NCBI GenBank assembly: GCA_031292625.1
Contig: JARLGU010000019.1
Span: 490,301 to 554,300 of the forward strand
Length of the DNA stretch: 64,000 nucleotides
Source of the DNA: Capsulimonadaceae bacterium
GTDB taxonomy: Bacteria; Armatimonadota; Armatimonadia; Armatimonadales; Capsulimonadaceae
Direction of reading: 5' to 3'
Made by a program: the position numbers and the translations under genes. The notes under the pieces are model-generated. The model worked only from the letters and a program-made list of their open reading frames with translations. It was not told the origin of the DNA and ran no database searches. Positions 18,659-28,077 of this stretch are shown here, piece after piece (within the stretch, counting starts at the first letter, position 1; every line of letters starts with the position of its first letter).

Positions 18659-20917
18659 GTGATTAAGGAGGCAAGGTACGTATATGGAGAGCTCCGCCGA
18701 AGACATCGAGGCTCAGGCCAGGGAACTGGGCGCGGTTTCTCGCCCATCCTCTGCCGCAGGGTGCTTGGGGCGAATTCCAATTCGCTCGTCGATGCGCTCA
18801 GAGAGACATGGATCCGTCCGGACGATATCGACATATACGATAGAACGGTCGCTATCATCAAGATTGCGGCCCGTCAGCAATGCTCGCGGCGCTTCGGCCT
18901 TGGCTCATTCCGGAGTTCAGTCCTTGCCCCCGGGGAAGTGTTGGCGCGCACGCTCATTTTTGAGCATCGAAGGAGTTTCGGTCCGGCGCTCATTCGCGCC
19001 GGAAAAGAATATCACGAAGCCACGGCAAATAGACTGCGCCGGGGCTCTATAGGAAACGAACTTATGACACACGAAATCACATACTTTGATACCGCGGGTA
19101 ATGTCCAGCCTTCCGTGGTGGCGCGCGAAAGCGGCTGGACGGTCGAGGATGGATCGGCGTGGAACGACGCGCTCAAACTTGGCTTCGCCTGGGAGCAAGC
19201 GTCCACGCGCGAGGGAGTCATGATTCGAATCCCTCGCCAGTCCTTGCGCGAGGAGGGCGGCTGCACGTTCAAGGAAATCCTCCCGTGCGCCGGACGGCTC
19301 TCCGGAAGCGAAGGGGACGGCGGCGCGCTCGTGCTGCCGTTTGATTCCGGGCGGCTGTGTACGACGAGCGGGAAAGCGGAAGCGGAAAAAGTGTTCCCGA
19401 TTTTTCTTGAACCGATCCGCAATTCATGGGCAAACATGAGCATTGCCGGACAATTCGCCGGTGGACAGGCACAATGCGCGATCATCGAAGGAGGCAAATT
19501 CGATGCCAGTCTTCGAGTCCGAACGAACTGGGGACCGGAGCATCAATACGTCGTGGACATCGTCTTCGCGATTCGCGACTATTCTGACGACAAGCCGCTC
19601 GCGGAGGATCCGTCGGTCGTCTTCTCTCAGTGTCCAGGCGACTGGCGAGCGATCGCTCACATCTATCGACGACACGTTCTGAGTGAGCGCGACCTGCCGG
19701 ATCTCGCGCTTAAAGCGAAATCAAAGGCGGATCTCGACTACAGCGCGCACGCTCTGACAGTCCGTTGCCGCATGGGCGTCAAGCCGGTTCCTTGCACGAT
19801 CGAGGAGCAAACGCCCGAAACGGCGCCGCCCGTCAAGGTGTTCCTCACGTTCAAGGACATCAGCGCCATTGCCGACGAGTTCGCCAGACAGAATGTTGGA
19901 GCGGCGGAGTTCTGTCTCGTCGGCTGGAACTACGGAGGGCATGATGGGGCGTTCCCGCAGATCTTCCCCGTCGACGAGGCCTTCGGCGGCGAGGCGGAAC
20001 TGCGCAAGACCATCGAGCATGTCAAGTCGCTTGGCTACCACATCAGCCTGCACGACAACTATTACGATGGTTATTCGCTCGCTCGGAACTTCGACATGGA
20101 CGACATTTGCTTAACGCACGAGGGCGGCCGGAAAGGAGCGGGAGGCCTCCTTGGCGGCGGCCGCGCGTACCGCGTTTGCGCCATCAAATCGGCGGAAAAA
20201 TATGCGCCCGGCAATCTTCCCCGGTGCGCGGATCTTGGAGTGAATGGCCCCTATTACATTGATGTGACGTCTATCATCAGCCTGGTCAAATGCTACAGCG
20301 CCGGGCATCCTCACACTCGATCCGAGAATGCCGCCTTGTATAAGAACATCTTGCATCAACTGCAGGATAGGTTTGGCGTCTCAATGTCGGAAGGAGCGAG
20401 GGACTGGGCGCTGCCGGAACTGGATCGAGCCTTTGAAATCCAGAATCGGCACGAATCCGATTATGAGTCGATGGACGCGCTCATCCCGTTCTATCAGATT
20501 GTATATCACTCGTTCGTTATCTATAACACTTTCCGAGAAGGCATCAACATTTTCCCCGGCGAAAGGCTCTACTTGCTGAACCTCGCATGGGGCGGTCTGC
20601 CAATGATCTATTTTCATCACCTGTTCCATCCGGCTTGGAATGCATTGGGCGGATGGGCAACTGATCTGACGCTCGAGACGCCCGAAAAGCTGACTGCCGA
20701 TGTTGCAGTGATCAAGCGAATGACCGACGATATCGCGCGACTGGCCCCGCTTCGCTACGAGAAGATCGAGGACATCGTTACCTGCGACAGCGGCTTAACA
20801 CAGACAACGTATACCGATGGATCGTCGGTCTGGACGAACTTCTCCGACGCGCCGATCAAGACGCCGCGCGGAACGCTCGTTCCGCCCATGGACTTTGTCG
20901 TCGAAGCTCAGGCATAA
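18659..20917 (+). CDS. Large glycosidase-like protein (DUF5696-type, tentative), start uncertain
   Basis: 752 aa in the longest frame. The region after residue about 136 is convincing protein, with a barrel-like section (VGAAEFCLVGWNYGGHDGAFPQ; SLGYHISLHDNYYDGY; WALPELDRAF). I tentatively relate it to DUF5696 proteins, so a sugar hydrolase role is inferred. The start is unclear. The best ribosome binding site (AAGGAGG at 18666) leads to an ATG at 18684 in another frame that stops at 19052, whereas ATG 19064 follows AGGAA in frame. Codons 18780-19063 look coding in this frame, so a frameshift near 18735-18780 is possible. Co-directional with the transporter, 7 bp gap. Confidence 0.65.
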   Translation: MIKEARYVYGELRRRHRGSGQGTGRGFSPILCRRVLGANSNSLVDALRETWIRPDDIDIYDRTVAIIKIAARQQCSRRFGLGSFRSSVLAPGEVLARTLIFEHRRSFGPALIRAGKEYHEATANRLRRGSIGNELMTHEITYFDTAGNVQPSVVARESGWTVEDGSAWNDALKLGFAWEQASTREGVMIRIPRQSLREEGGCTFKEILPCAGRLSGSEGDGGALVLPFDSGRLCTTSGKAEAEKVFPIFLEPIRNSWANMSIAGQFAGGQAQCAIIEGGKFDASLRVRTNWGPEHQYVVDIVFAIRDYSDDKPLAEDPSVVFSQCPGDWRAIAHIYRRHVLSERDLPDLALKAKSKADLDYSAHALTVRCRMGVKPVPCTIEEQTPETAPPVKVFLTFKDISAIADEFARQNVGAAEFCLVGWNYGGHDGAFPQIFPVDEAFGGEAELRKTIEHVKSLGYHISLHDNYYDGYSLARNFDMDDICLTHEGGRKGAGGLLGGGRAYRVCAIKSAEKYAPGNLPRCADLGVNGPYYIDVTSIISLVKCYSAGHPHTRSENAALYKNILHQLQDRFGVSMSEGARDWALPELDRAFEIQNRHESDYESMDALIPFYQIVYHSFVIYNTFREGINIFPGERLYLLNLAWGGLPMIYFHHLFHPAWNALGGWATDLTLETPEKLTADVAVIKRMTDDIARLAPLRYEKIEDIVTCDSGLTQTTYTDGSSVWTNFSDAPIKTPRGTLVPPMDFVVEAQA

Positions 20918-21034
20918 CGTCGACGATGGGGTCAATGCTCATCGAATGGAAATGAGAACAGTCGACAATAGAGACGATGTTGGTGATCGTTGGCGCTGCG
21001 GGATGCCGCGCCCGGCCAGGGCAAGCCAGTCCCC

Positions 21035-23161
21035 TTAGCTTGCTAAGATCGCCGAGACCGCCTTGATCCGTCCTTGGACGTGACTGCGCAACGCGAGATG
21101 CGCCGGCAAGGCGAGCTTGGGATCCTGTTCCAGCGTCGCGATCGCTTCGGCGCGCGCAGAATGCAGGATCGGGACATCGCGGAAGATGTCGACGAAGGGC
21201 AAATCCTGCATACCGGACTGCCGGGTGCCGTAAAAGTCGCCGGGACCGCGCAGTTTCAGGTCCTCTTCGGCGATCTGGAAGCCATCCGAAGTCTCCGTCA
21301 TAATCCGCATGCGGGCAACCCCGTCGTCGGTCTTTGGATCGGCGATCAGCAGGCAATAGGATTGCGTATCGCCCCGCCCCACCCGGCCGCGCAGCTGGTG
21401 GAGCTGCGCCAGACCAAAGCGATCGGCATCCTCGATGACGATAATCGACGCGTTGGGAACGTCGACGCCCACCTCGATCACCGTCGTCGAGACAAGCAGG
21501 TCGAGTTCGGCCTTGCGAAACCGCTGCATAACCTCTTCTTTTTCCGCGGACTTCATTTGTCCATGCAGCAGACCAATCCGGAACTCAGGATATACGTGAT
21601 GTTCGAGATGCAGCGCGAGTTCGGTTGCGGCGCGCGCCTGCAGCTTATCGCTTTCCAGCACGAGCGGACAGATGACGTACGCCTGTCTCCCCTGCTTCAG
21701 CAGGCCACGCACGTTCTCGTACACGGCCGCGCGCTCTTCGCCATGCTTCCAGTGCGTGCGCACCGGTTTGCGCCCGGGAGGCAATTGGTCGATGATGCTG
21801 ACGTCCAGGTCGCCGTATACGGTAAGGGTCAGCGTTCTCGGAATCGGCGTCGCGGTCATTACGAGCACATCCGGCGATGTTCCTTTCTGGCGCAGCGCCG
21901 CGCGCTGGAGAACGCCGAAGCGGTGCTGCTCATCGACGACCGCCAGTCCGAGGCGGTGGAACTCGATGCCCTCTTGAATGAGCGCATGCGTCCCGACCGC
22001 GATGTGCACCTCGCCGCCCGCAATGGCCTGCGCGTTCAGGGTCTTCGCCTTCTCGCTCATCGAACCGCTCAACAGCGCAACATGAATGCCGAGGTCTTCC
22101 ATCGTGCGATGGATGTTCAGATAGTGCTGCTCCGCCAGGATCTCCGTGGGCGCCATGATGGCCGCCTGATAGCCGTTGCGCACGGCAACCAGCAGCGCGG
22201 CCATTGCGACGACCGTTTTGCCCGAGCCGACATCGCCTTGGATCAGGCGGTTCATCGGGCGCCGCAGCTTCATGTCCTCGCCGATCTCGCCGATCACGCG
22301 CCCCTGCGCACCGGTGAGCTGGTACGGCAGCACATCCCGCAATTCCGCGACGACGGGATCGACGATCGGAAAGGCGACGCCCGCCGCTTTCTGAGCCTGA
22401 CGCTTGCGGGCGACCAAAATGAGCTGCAGGCAGTAAAATTCCGCGAACGTAAGCCGTCTCTGGGCAGATTGACGCATCTGGTCCGTCGAAGGAAAGTGGA
22501 TCTCGCGCAGGGTTGTGTGCAGATCCGGCATGCCCAATCGTGTGAGCAACTCGTCCGGCAGAAACTCTTCCGCCAGATAGGCGTAAAGGTCCACGGCGTT
22601 CCACATCAAGCGCCGCATCCGCTGCTGGCTAATGCCTTCGGTCAGCGGGTAAATCGGGACGATTCGATTGACGCCGATGGGGTCGGCATCCGAGTCGATG
22701 GTCTCCCATTCCACATCGGTGAGTTCCACACGTCCGCCGCCCATACGGCGCGACGCTTTACCATACGCAATGATCTCGCGCGGTCCGAGCTTTTCAAACG
22801 CCGATTTGATGAACCGGTTTCCAAAGAACACCAGGAACGCGATCCCGGTCTCGTCGCGTATCGCCACCTTCGTGATCGTAAGGCGGCTGCGTGTCGGCTG
22901 GTTTTCGATATTGACGACGGTCCCGGCGATCGTGACCGCCTCGCCGTGACGAACCTGGGCAATGGGAAGAAAATGCGAACGATCTTCGTAGCGATGAGGA
23001 AAATGGTGAAGGAGGTCGCCGACGGTCGTGAGGTTCAACGCCTTGCTGAGCGTGGCCGCGAAACTATCGCCCGAGAGAGTCGTCCGCGCGATTGGAGTAT
23101 CGAGCGTGACAACCGTATCTACCTTTCGGGGTTTGGGAATCGAAGTCGCGTTGCGGGCCAC
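21035..23161 (-). CDS. recG: ATP-dependent DNA helicase RecG
   Basis: 708 aa from GTG 23161. It has the wedge/OB domain (VTIAGTVVNIENQPTRSRLT), Walker A GDVGSGKT, Walker B with DEQH (VVDEQHRFG), TATPIPRTL and the C-terminal helicase motifs STTVIEVGVDVPNA and QLRGRVGRG. RecG remodels stalled replication forks and Holliday junctions. I prefer the GTG because a TATAAT lies at 23173-23168, giving a leaderless mRNA; an upstream TTG (23257) would lie before that -10. Convergent with the glycosidase-like gene. Confidence 0.95.
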   Translation of the reverse strand: MARNATSIPKPRKVDTVVTLDTPIARTTLSGDSFAATLSKALNLTTVGDLLHHFPHRYEDRSHFLPIAQVRHGEAVTIAGTVVNIENQPTRSRLTITKVAIRDETGIAFLVFFGNRFIKSAFEKLGPREIIAYGKASRRMGGGRVELTDVEWETIDSDADPIGVNRIVPIYPLTEGISQQRMRRLMWNAVDLYAYLAEEFLPDELLTRLGMPDLHTTLREIHFPSTDQMRQSAQRRLTFAEFYCLQLILVARKRQAQKAAGVAFPIVDPVVAELRDVLPYQLTGAQGRVIGEIGEDMKLRRPMNRLIQGDVGSGKTVVAMAALLVAVRNGYQAAIMAPTEILAEQHYLNIHRTMEDLGIHVALLSGSMSEKAKTLNAQAIAGGEVHIAVGTHALIQEGIEFHRLGLAVVDEQHRFGVLQRAALRQKGTSPDVLVMTATPIPRTLTLTVYGDLDVSIIDQLPPGRKPVRTHWKHGEERAAVYENVRGLLKQGRQAYVICPLVLESDKLQARAATELALHLEHHVYPEFRIGLLHGQMKSAEKEEVMQRFRKAELDLLVSTTVIEVGVDVPNASIIVIEDADRFGLAQLHQLRGRVGRGDTQSYCLLIADPKTDDGVARMRIMTETSDGFQIAEEDLKLRGPGDFYGTRQSGMQDLPFVDIFRDVPILHSARAEAIATLEQDPKLALPAHLALRSHVQGRIKAVSAILAS

Positions 23162-23293
23162 CCCTGCATTATACCGGATGCCGTCCTGAGCTTTTACGTT
23201 CCACTCGGCGGCATACGGCAATCGAAAGGAGACAAGGGGTCTCAACCTTGCAGGCAACGCGGATAAGTGCGAGGCAACCGGACATCGCGGGTT

Positions 23294-23740
23294 TTACGCA
23301 GCCGCCTGCTGCTGGCGAGACTGGCCGAGTGCAAATCCGACCAGGCTCCACTCGCCTTCGCCGGTATAGACGATCACACATCCAACGAGCAGGATCGCGA
23401 GCGGAACTCTGCGCAAACTATCGGGCAGACCGAGCGTCCAGAGCACGTGTCCAAGCACAACGGGTATGATCATCACGAGGATCACGATAACGCCGAACAG
23501 ACGGATGAATGTGCCCTTGAGGAACCAGATCGCGACAAGCAGTTCGATCCCCGCCAGCGCACCGGCAATGGCGGCGCTTTGCATGGGCAAAGCGGTGTCG
23601 AAGCCCGGCGAATTGCGATCGAGGAGGCGCCAAAGAAGAAAGAGCGAGTGAACCAACAAACCAGCGCCAGCACACACCCGCACGGCGCGAGCCGCTCCTC
23701 CCCGGAAGTTCCGCGTTACTTTAAGACTGTTTTCAGGCAT
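23294..23740 (-). CDS. Small integral membrane protein (DoxX-like), function unknown
   Basis: 148 aa from the ATG at 23740, with about four transmembrane segments (VCAGAGLLVHSLFLLWRLL; AAIAGALAGIELLVAIWFL; FGVIVILVMIIPVVLGHVL; VPLAILLVGCVIVY). Topology and size resemble DoxX-type proteins but no family motif is certain. TATAAT at 23758-23753 leaves only about six bases to the ATG, so the message is nearly leaderless. Upstream of recG on the same strand with a 132-bp gap. Confidence 0.6.
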   Translation of the reverse strand: MPENSLKVTRNFRGGAARAVRVCAGAGLLVHSLFLLWRLLDRNSPGFDTALPMQSAAIAGALAGIELLVAIWFLKGTFIRLFGVIVILVMIIPVVLGHVLWTLGLPDSLRRVPLAILLVGCVIVYTGEGEWSLVGFALGQSRQQQAAA

Positions 23741-23997
23741 AAGACTAACATCATTATACGGTAGTTTTGCCGCAAAATACTGCGGTCGATCGAGAGGCGG
23801 TCGCAATTTCGCCAGATTTGGCGCGTATCGAATCGCATGGTTGTCGCCTCAAGAACGAACGGCGGCGCCTTTAGGCACGCTCCCAACGGCGCGCGATACT
23901 ATGGTAATATGCATGCGTGCATACAATCGTTTTAGATCGTCGTAAGCATTTAGACGGTATTTGAAGCAGATACTCCGCCCAGAGGAAAATCGTTGTA

Positions 23998-25836
23998 ATG
24001 CAAATACGCGATCTCAGACAGCCATCCAGTTCTCCGCCCGGATCGTCGCGAACGAATACGCTTGCCGGTCTCCTATGCCTTGTCTGGTACGTTCCTTCGT
24101 ACGTTGCCTTTTACAAGCTAGGCATCGCACTCTACTTTCGAGCGGCGAGCGCTTCGACTCTCTGGTTATCTGACGCGTTTGTCCTGGCCGTACTTCTTCT
24201 CACGCCCCGCCGCAAATGGCCCACTTTGCTCGTTGCCGGCGTGTTGGCGTCCGTTGCGATCAACATCCACAATCTGCAATGGGGCATAGAAACGGGCTTG
24301 ATCGACAATGGCGAGGCGTTGCTATGCGCACTCCTCGCCCAACGGTGGATCGACGGTCCCTTCGACATCACGCGCCTCAGGCACACGCTGGCGCTGCTTT
24401 CGGCCATGCTGGCCGGAAGCGCCATCGCCTCTCTCTTCGGGGCGGCGCTGGTCGTAAACACCGTGCCCGGGCATGATTTCTCGAAGGCTTTCAGGTTATG
24501 GTGGTACAGCGACGTCGTCGGCGATATCGTACTTGCGCCGCTGCTGCTGGCTTGGTCTCGCGTGAACAATTTCGAGATCCGGCGCATGTGGCCAAAGCAA
24601 ACAGCCGAATTAGCCATACTCATCGCGTGCGCGCTCACAATCAGTTTCTGGCGATTTAACTTGGACAAGAGTGCGGTTACTAACTGGCTGCTCCCCATTC
24701 TCCTCTGGGCATCCTTACGATTTCATCCGCGCTACGTACTTCTCATCGTGCTGACCACAACTTTGTACGCTGTTTTTGCGTCCGTTGCAGGGCTCGGTCC
24801 ATTTGTTCACGGGAACACGACGACAATCGACACGCTCATAGAGTTGCAGTCTTGTATCGTCATTCTCACCATGTCGGTTCTTATCGTTAGTTCCCTAACG
24901 TCCGATCGCAACCGGACGATCGCGGAATACGAAGCTGCGGAAAAGGCTTTGACGGCCTCCCACGCCCAAATCGTCGACATTCTCGAAAGCATGACGGACT
25001 TCTTTTTTTCCCTCGATCGGTCATACTGCTTCACGTACGCGAACGCAGCTCTCCTAACCTATCGCAACCGCGCGCGCGACGAGCTAATGGGGAAAAGCCT
25101 TTGGAGTACGTTTCCAGGGCTGGAGAACACGATCATGGCGGAGCAGTACCGGAGCGTCATGGAAACCCGCGTGCCGGTCTCGTTTACGGTTTTTCACCCC
25201 GTCATGAAGCACTGGTTCGATTTTCGCATCTACCCGACCGACGACGGCATAGCGGTCTACTCGATCCTGGTAGACGACCGCGTCCGTGCGGAAACCGAAC
25301 GCGAGGACGATGCAAGGCGCCAACATGAGTTTGTCCGCGACGTCCTGGGAAGCGTCACTGACGGACGGCTGACGCTGTGCCTCACTGAAGCAGATCTTCC
25401 TCCGGCGCTTGCGATCGTCGAAGCATGGGTAGACCTATCGATCCCGGGCGGAAGGAAGCAGATTCGGACGGATATCCAGAGGATTGCGGAAGCGGCCGGC
25501 TTCGAGAGGGAACGCTGGCAGGATCTCATGACGGCTGCCGACGAAGCAAACATGAACGCCATAATGCACGCGGTCTCCGGCCGCTGCCAGATCAGCAGCT
25601 CCGCCTGCACGATTCAGGCGCGCGTCGAAGACCACGGCGCCGGAATTGACGTTCAGCGACTGCATCGCGCAACCTTGGAAAGAGGATACACGACCGCAGG
25701 CTCTTTTGGCCACGGCATGAAGATGATCCTCCACACGGCCGACCGGACATATCTGTTGACAGGGCCGGAGGGCACAATCGTCGTTGTCGAGCAAGATCGC
25801 GTGCCCCCGCCGCCTCCAACGCACTCCTGGTTATAA
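23998..25836 (+). CDS. MASE1-PAS sensor with RsbW-type ATPase domain
   Basis: 612 aa. Residues about 22-305 are a MASE1-like membrane sensor with about eight helices (LWLSDAFVLAVLLL; WWYSDVVGDIVLAPLLL). A PAS domain lies at about 320-430. Residues about 470-605 form an anti-sigma-factor-type histidine-kinase-like ATPase with N-box DEANMNAIMHA, EDHGAGID and FGHGMKMI. No phospho-accepting histidine region is present, so it probably acts as a serine kinase or anti-sigma switch rather than a classical histidine kinase. The partner is not encoded nearby. Confidence 0.85.
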   Translation: MQIRDLRQPSSSPPGSSRTNTLAGLLCLVWYVPSYVAFYKLGIALYFRAASASTLWLSDAFVLAVLLLTPRRKWPTLLVAGVLASVAINIHNLQWGIETGLIDNGEALLCALLAQRWIDGPFDITRLRHTLALLSAMLAGSAIASLFGAALVVNTVPGHDFSKAFRLWWYSDVVGDIVLAPLLLAWSRVNNFEIRRMWPKQTAELAILIACALTISFWRFNLDKSAVTNWLLPILLWASLRFHPRYVLLIVLTTTLYAVFASVAGLGPFVHGNTTTIDTLIELQSCIVILTMSVLIVSSLTSDRNRTIAEYEAAEKALTASHAQIVDILESMTDFFFSLDRSYCFTYANAALLTYRNRARDELMGKSLWSTFPGLENTIMAEQYRSVMETRVPVSFTVFHPVMKHWFDFRIYPTDDGIAVYSILVDDRVRAETEREDDARRQHEFVRDVLGSVTDGRLTLCLTEADLPPALAIVEAWVDLSIPGGRKQIRTDIQRIAEAAGFERERWQDLMTAADEANMNAIMHAVSGRCQISSSACTIQARVEDHGAGIDVQRLHRATLERGYTTAGSFGHGMKMILHTADRTYLLTGPEGTIVVVEQDRVPPPPPTHSWL

Positions 25837-25861
25837 ATGCGCGCCGCCAAACGCTCAGGGA

Positions 25862-26992
25862 CTATCCCTGCATGCCAAACATCTCTTCCTTCAGGTCCAG
25901 GTAGTACAGGTAGTCCTCCACCGTAACGTTCGGCGGACAGCGATGATCGCAGAACGGAATGTAGCCGCCGCGCGCGACATAGGGCTCAAGCGAGATCAGA
26001 TACTTTTTAATCTCCTCTTTCCCATTGCCAAGCGCGATCTTGTCCACCCCGCCCATAATTCGCAGATCCTTGCCGTACTCGTCCAGCAGCGATCCTGGAT
26101 GCGCGCATCCGTTGACCTCGAACGGGAACAAGCAGTTGATTCCGCCTTCGAGCAAATACGGCAGAATGGGACGCACGTCGCCATCGCAATCGGTGTACCA
26201 AAGGTCGATGCCGTGCGCGTGCAGCTTTTTGCTGATCCGCTTATAGCGCGGCATGACGACATCGCGAAAGAAGGGGGCTGATACGATCGGGCCGTTCTTA
26301 AAGCAGATGTCTTCCCATCCCGATGCGTAATCGAAATCGAGATGCGGCAACAACTGATCGAGCGCGTCCTCAACCATCACACAGCAGGTTTCCACCATGT
26401 CTTCGACCATATCGGGATAGTCGTATGTCGCGAACGCGAGACCTTCAAAGGTCAGCATGTCGCGGATCTTGCCGATCATCGAACCGCAGTTCACGCCGAG
26501 CGGGTAGTCGCGCACCGGCGGATGTGCCTTCTTGAGCGCCTCGACGTTGATCTTGCGAGCCGGGTCGTCGCGCCGGAACCTCTCTTCCTTGCAGCGCTTC
26601 CAATCGTCGGGCGTGACGACGGTCGCGCGGATGTAATGGGGGATTGTGTCGTGCCCGTCCTTGGGCACCTCGGCCAATAGGCCATCGCCGTTCATGATGA
26701 TCCGCGAATCCCCCGTCACCTCGACCGTCGACGATGGAAACGGCGGGGAAAGCCAGAGGTTGCCGCCGACGCCGGCAATTGGATCGAAGTTAAAGAAGAT
26801 GTTCGCTTCCCATTCGGTCTTGATGCCGTTTTCGACGAAAATCGACCACTCACGGTAGTTTTCTTCCCAGTAGCCGAACTCCATATTGAACGAGCGGTCG
26901 ATCGGCTTGTAGTGCATCTGGTTGTTGAATCGCTCGCGCGCGGTAAGGGTCCCCTTCCAAGGAGGCCGGCAAGGCGTAATTGTTTGAGACAT
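25862..26992 (-). CDS. URO-D superfamily protein (MtaA/CmuA-like)
   Basis: 376 aa from the ATG at 26992, which follows TTAGGAG. It opens with LTARERFNNQMHYKPIDR, a URO-D-superfamily start. The C-terminal half has LWYTDCDGDVRPILPYLLEGG and LRIMGGVDK, the positions where MtaA/CmuA-type methyl transferases hold zinc ligands and a phosphate loop. Haem-pathway signature residues are absent. It lies next to an AraC gene and a divergent PhyH gene, repeating the module at 1-2722. Its reaction is unknown; methyl-group transfer is a family-based guess. Confidence 0.85.
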   Translation of the reverse strand: MSQTITPCRPPWKGTLTARERFNNQMHYKPIDRSFNMEFGYWEENYREWSIFVENGIKTEWEANIFFNFDPIAGVGGNLWLSPPFPSSTVEVTGDSRIIMNGDGLLAEVPKDGHDTIPHYIRATVVTPDDWKRCKEERFRRDDPARKINVEALKKAHPPVRDYPLGVNCGSMIGKIRDMLTFEGLAFATYDYPDMVEDMVETCCVMVEDALDQLLPHLDFDYASGWEDICFKNGPIVSAPFFRDVVMPRYKRISKKLHAHGIDLWYTDCDGDVRPILPYLLEGGINCLFPFEVNGCAHPGSLLDEYGKDLRIMGGVDKIALGNGKEEIKKYLISLEPYVARGGYIPFCDHRCPPNVTVEDYLYYLDLKEEMFGMQG

Positions 26993-27128
26993 CGCAATGC
27001 TCCTAAAGCAATCTAGGCAATGATTCACCGGACGGAGCGCGCATTCGTAGTCGCCGCGCTCCCTGGGCTGCCTACAATATTACACCGAGTCTGGTTGCTA
27101 TGGTGAGCTAATAATCCGCCATTCACAT

Positions 27129-27965
27129 TTAATATTCTGCTATTAAGCGCTTTCGATATTCCGTCGGACTTTCGCCGGTTGCTTTCTTGAAGCGGAGCGA
27201 AAAATAGAAGGGGCTCGCGTACCCAATATCCGTCGCGATTGCCTGGATGGAACGGGACGTGGCCGAAAGATGCTGCTTCGCGCGCTCGATCCGCCGGTCC
27301 TCGACGAACTGCTGAACCGAAACGCCGCAATGCTGCGTGAAGAGGTGGGCAAGGCGCGACGGCGAGACGAAAACACGCTCCGCAATCAGTCGAACGCACA
27401 GATCTTCCGCGAGATTGCTGCATATGAAGTCGATCGCCTCCGCCACGCGCGGGTCGATCGGAGCCTCGCCGCCCGCCGGATTCACGAGCGAACACCAGAG
27501 GAGCAGTTCTTCGAGGCCCGCTAGCGCAAACATCTCGCGGCGCGGACGGCCGCCGGTCCATATTCGATGGATGTCCCAAAACTTATCGATAATCTGCTGC
27601 TCATATGGGGCGCCGGAGATGTCTATTTGCATCAGTCCCTCGCTGATACGAGGCCAGGACAGCAGCTCGCCCCAATGAAGGCGCGGGTGAAAATGCGTCC
27701 AGATGAGTTCCCAGTGCGTTGCCCCATGGGCCGTGCCATAGTCGTGAAACGTGCCCGGCTGCGTGAGCGTCAGCGTTCCAGGGCCGGCCGCCAAATCGCC
27801 GCCCGAAGAAGCAAACCGTCCAGCGCCGGAAATCGTGTACGCCAGGAGCCACTGAGGATGACCGCGCGGCCGGATTGTCCGATACGCCGGCGTTTCCCGA
27901 AAGTGCCCGGTATGGATTGCAACATCGCCTGAAAGGGAAGAAGTCAATTTACTATAGTCAGCCAT
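27129..27965 (-). CDS. AraC-family transcriptional regulator
   Basis: 278 aa from the ATG at 27965. N-terminal cupin-type sensor (GHPQWLLAYTISGAGRF; LTQPGTFHDYG) and C-terminal double helix-turn-helix at about 170-275, ending DIGYASPFYFSLRFKKATGESPTEYRK. TTGACA (28002-27997) and a TATAAT at 27982-27977 lie just upstream and place the start of transcription at or within a few bases of this ATG, so it is probably leaderless; the longer TTG-initiated frame would begin inside the promoter. Shares a 112-bp AT-rich divergent region with the PhyH gene. Confidence 0.9.
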   Translation of the reverse strand: MADYSKLTSSLSGDVAIHTGHFRETPAYRTIRPRGHPQWLLAYTISGAGRFASSGGDLAAGPGTLTLTQPGTFHDYGTAHGATHWELIWTHFHPRLHWGELLSWPRISEGLMQIDISGAPYEQQIIDKFWDIHRIWTGGRPRREMFALAGLEELLLWCSLVNPAGGEAPIDPRVAEAIDFICSNLAEDLCVRLIAERVFVSPSRLAHLFTQHCGVSVQQFVEDRRIERAKQHLSATSRSIQAIATDIGYASPFYFSLRFKKATGESPTEYRKRLIAEY

Positions 27966-28077
27966 TGGCAGAATATTATATTTTTTCAATGGAATTGTCA
28001 ATTCTCCATCGTCTGAAATTGGTTTATTATTATATTTATTATTATTGATTTCAAGTCTTAAGAAAGGACCAATATTA

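Noticed and set aside
21074..23266. 730-aa open frame on the plus strand
   Set aside because: It is antisense to recG, which has full helicase motifs; the frame is Arg/His/Asp-rich with no domain and no ribosome binding site.
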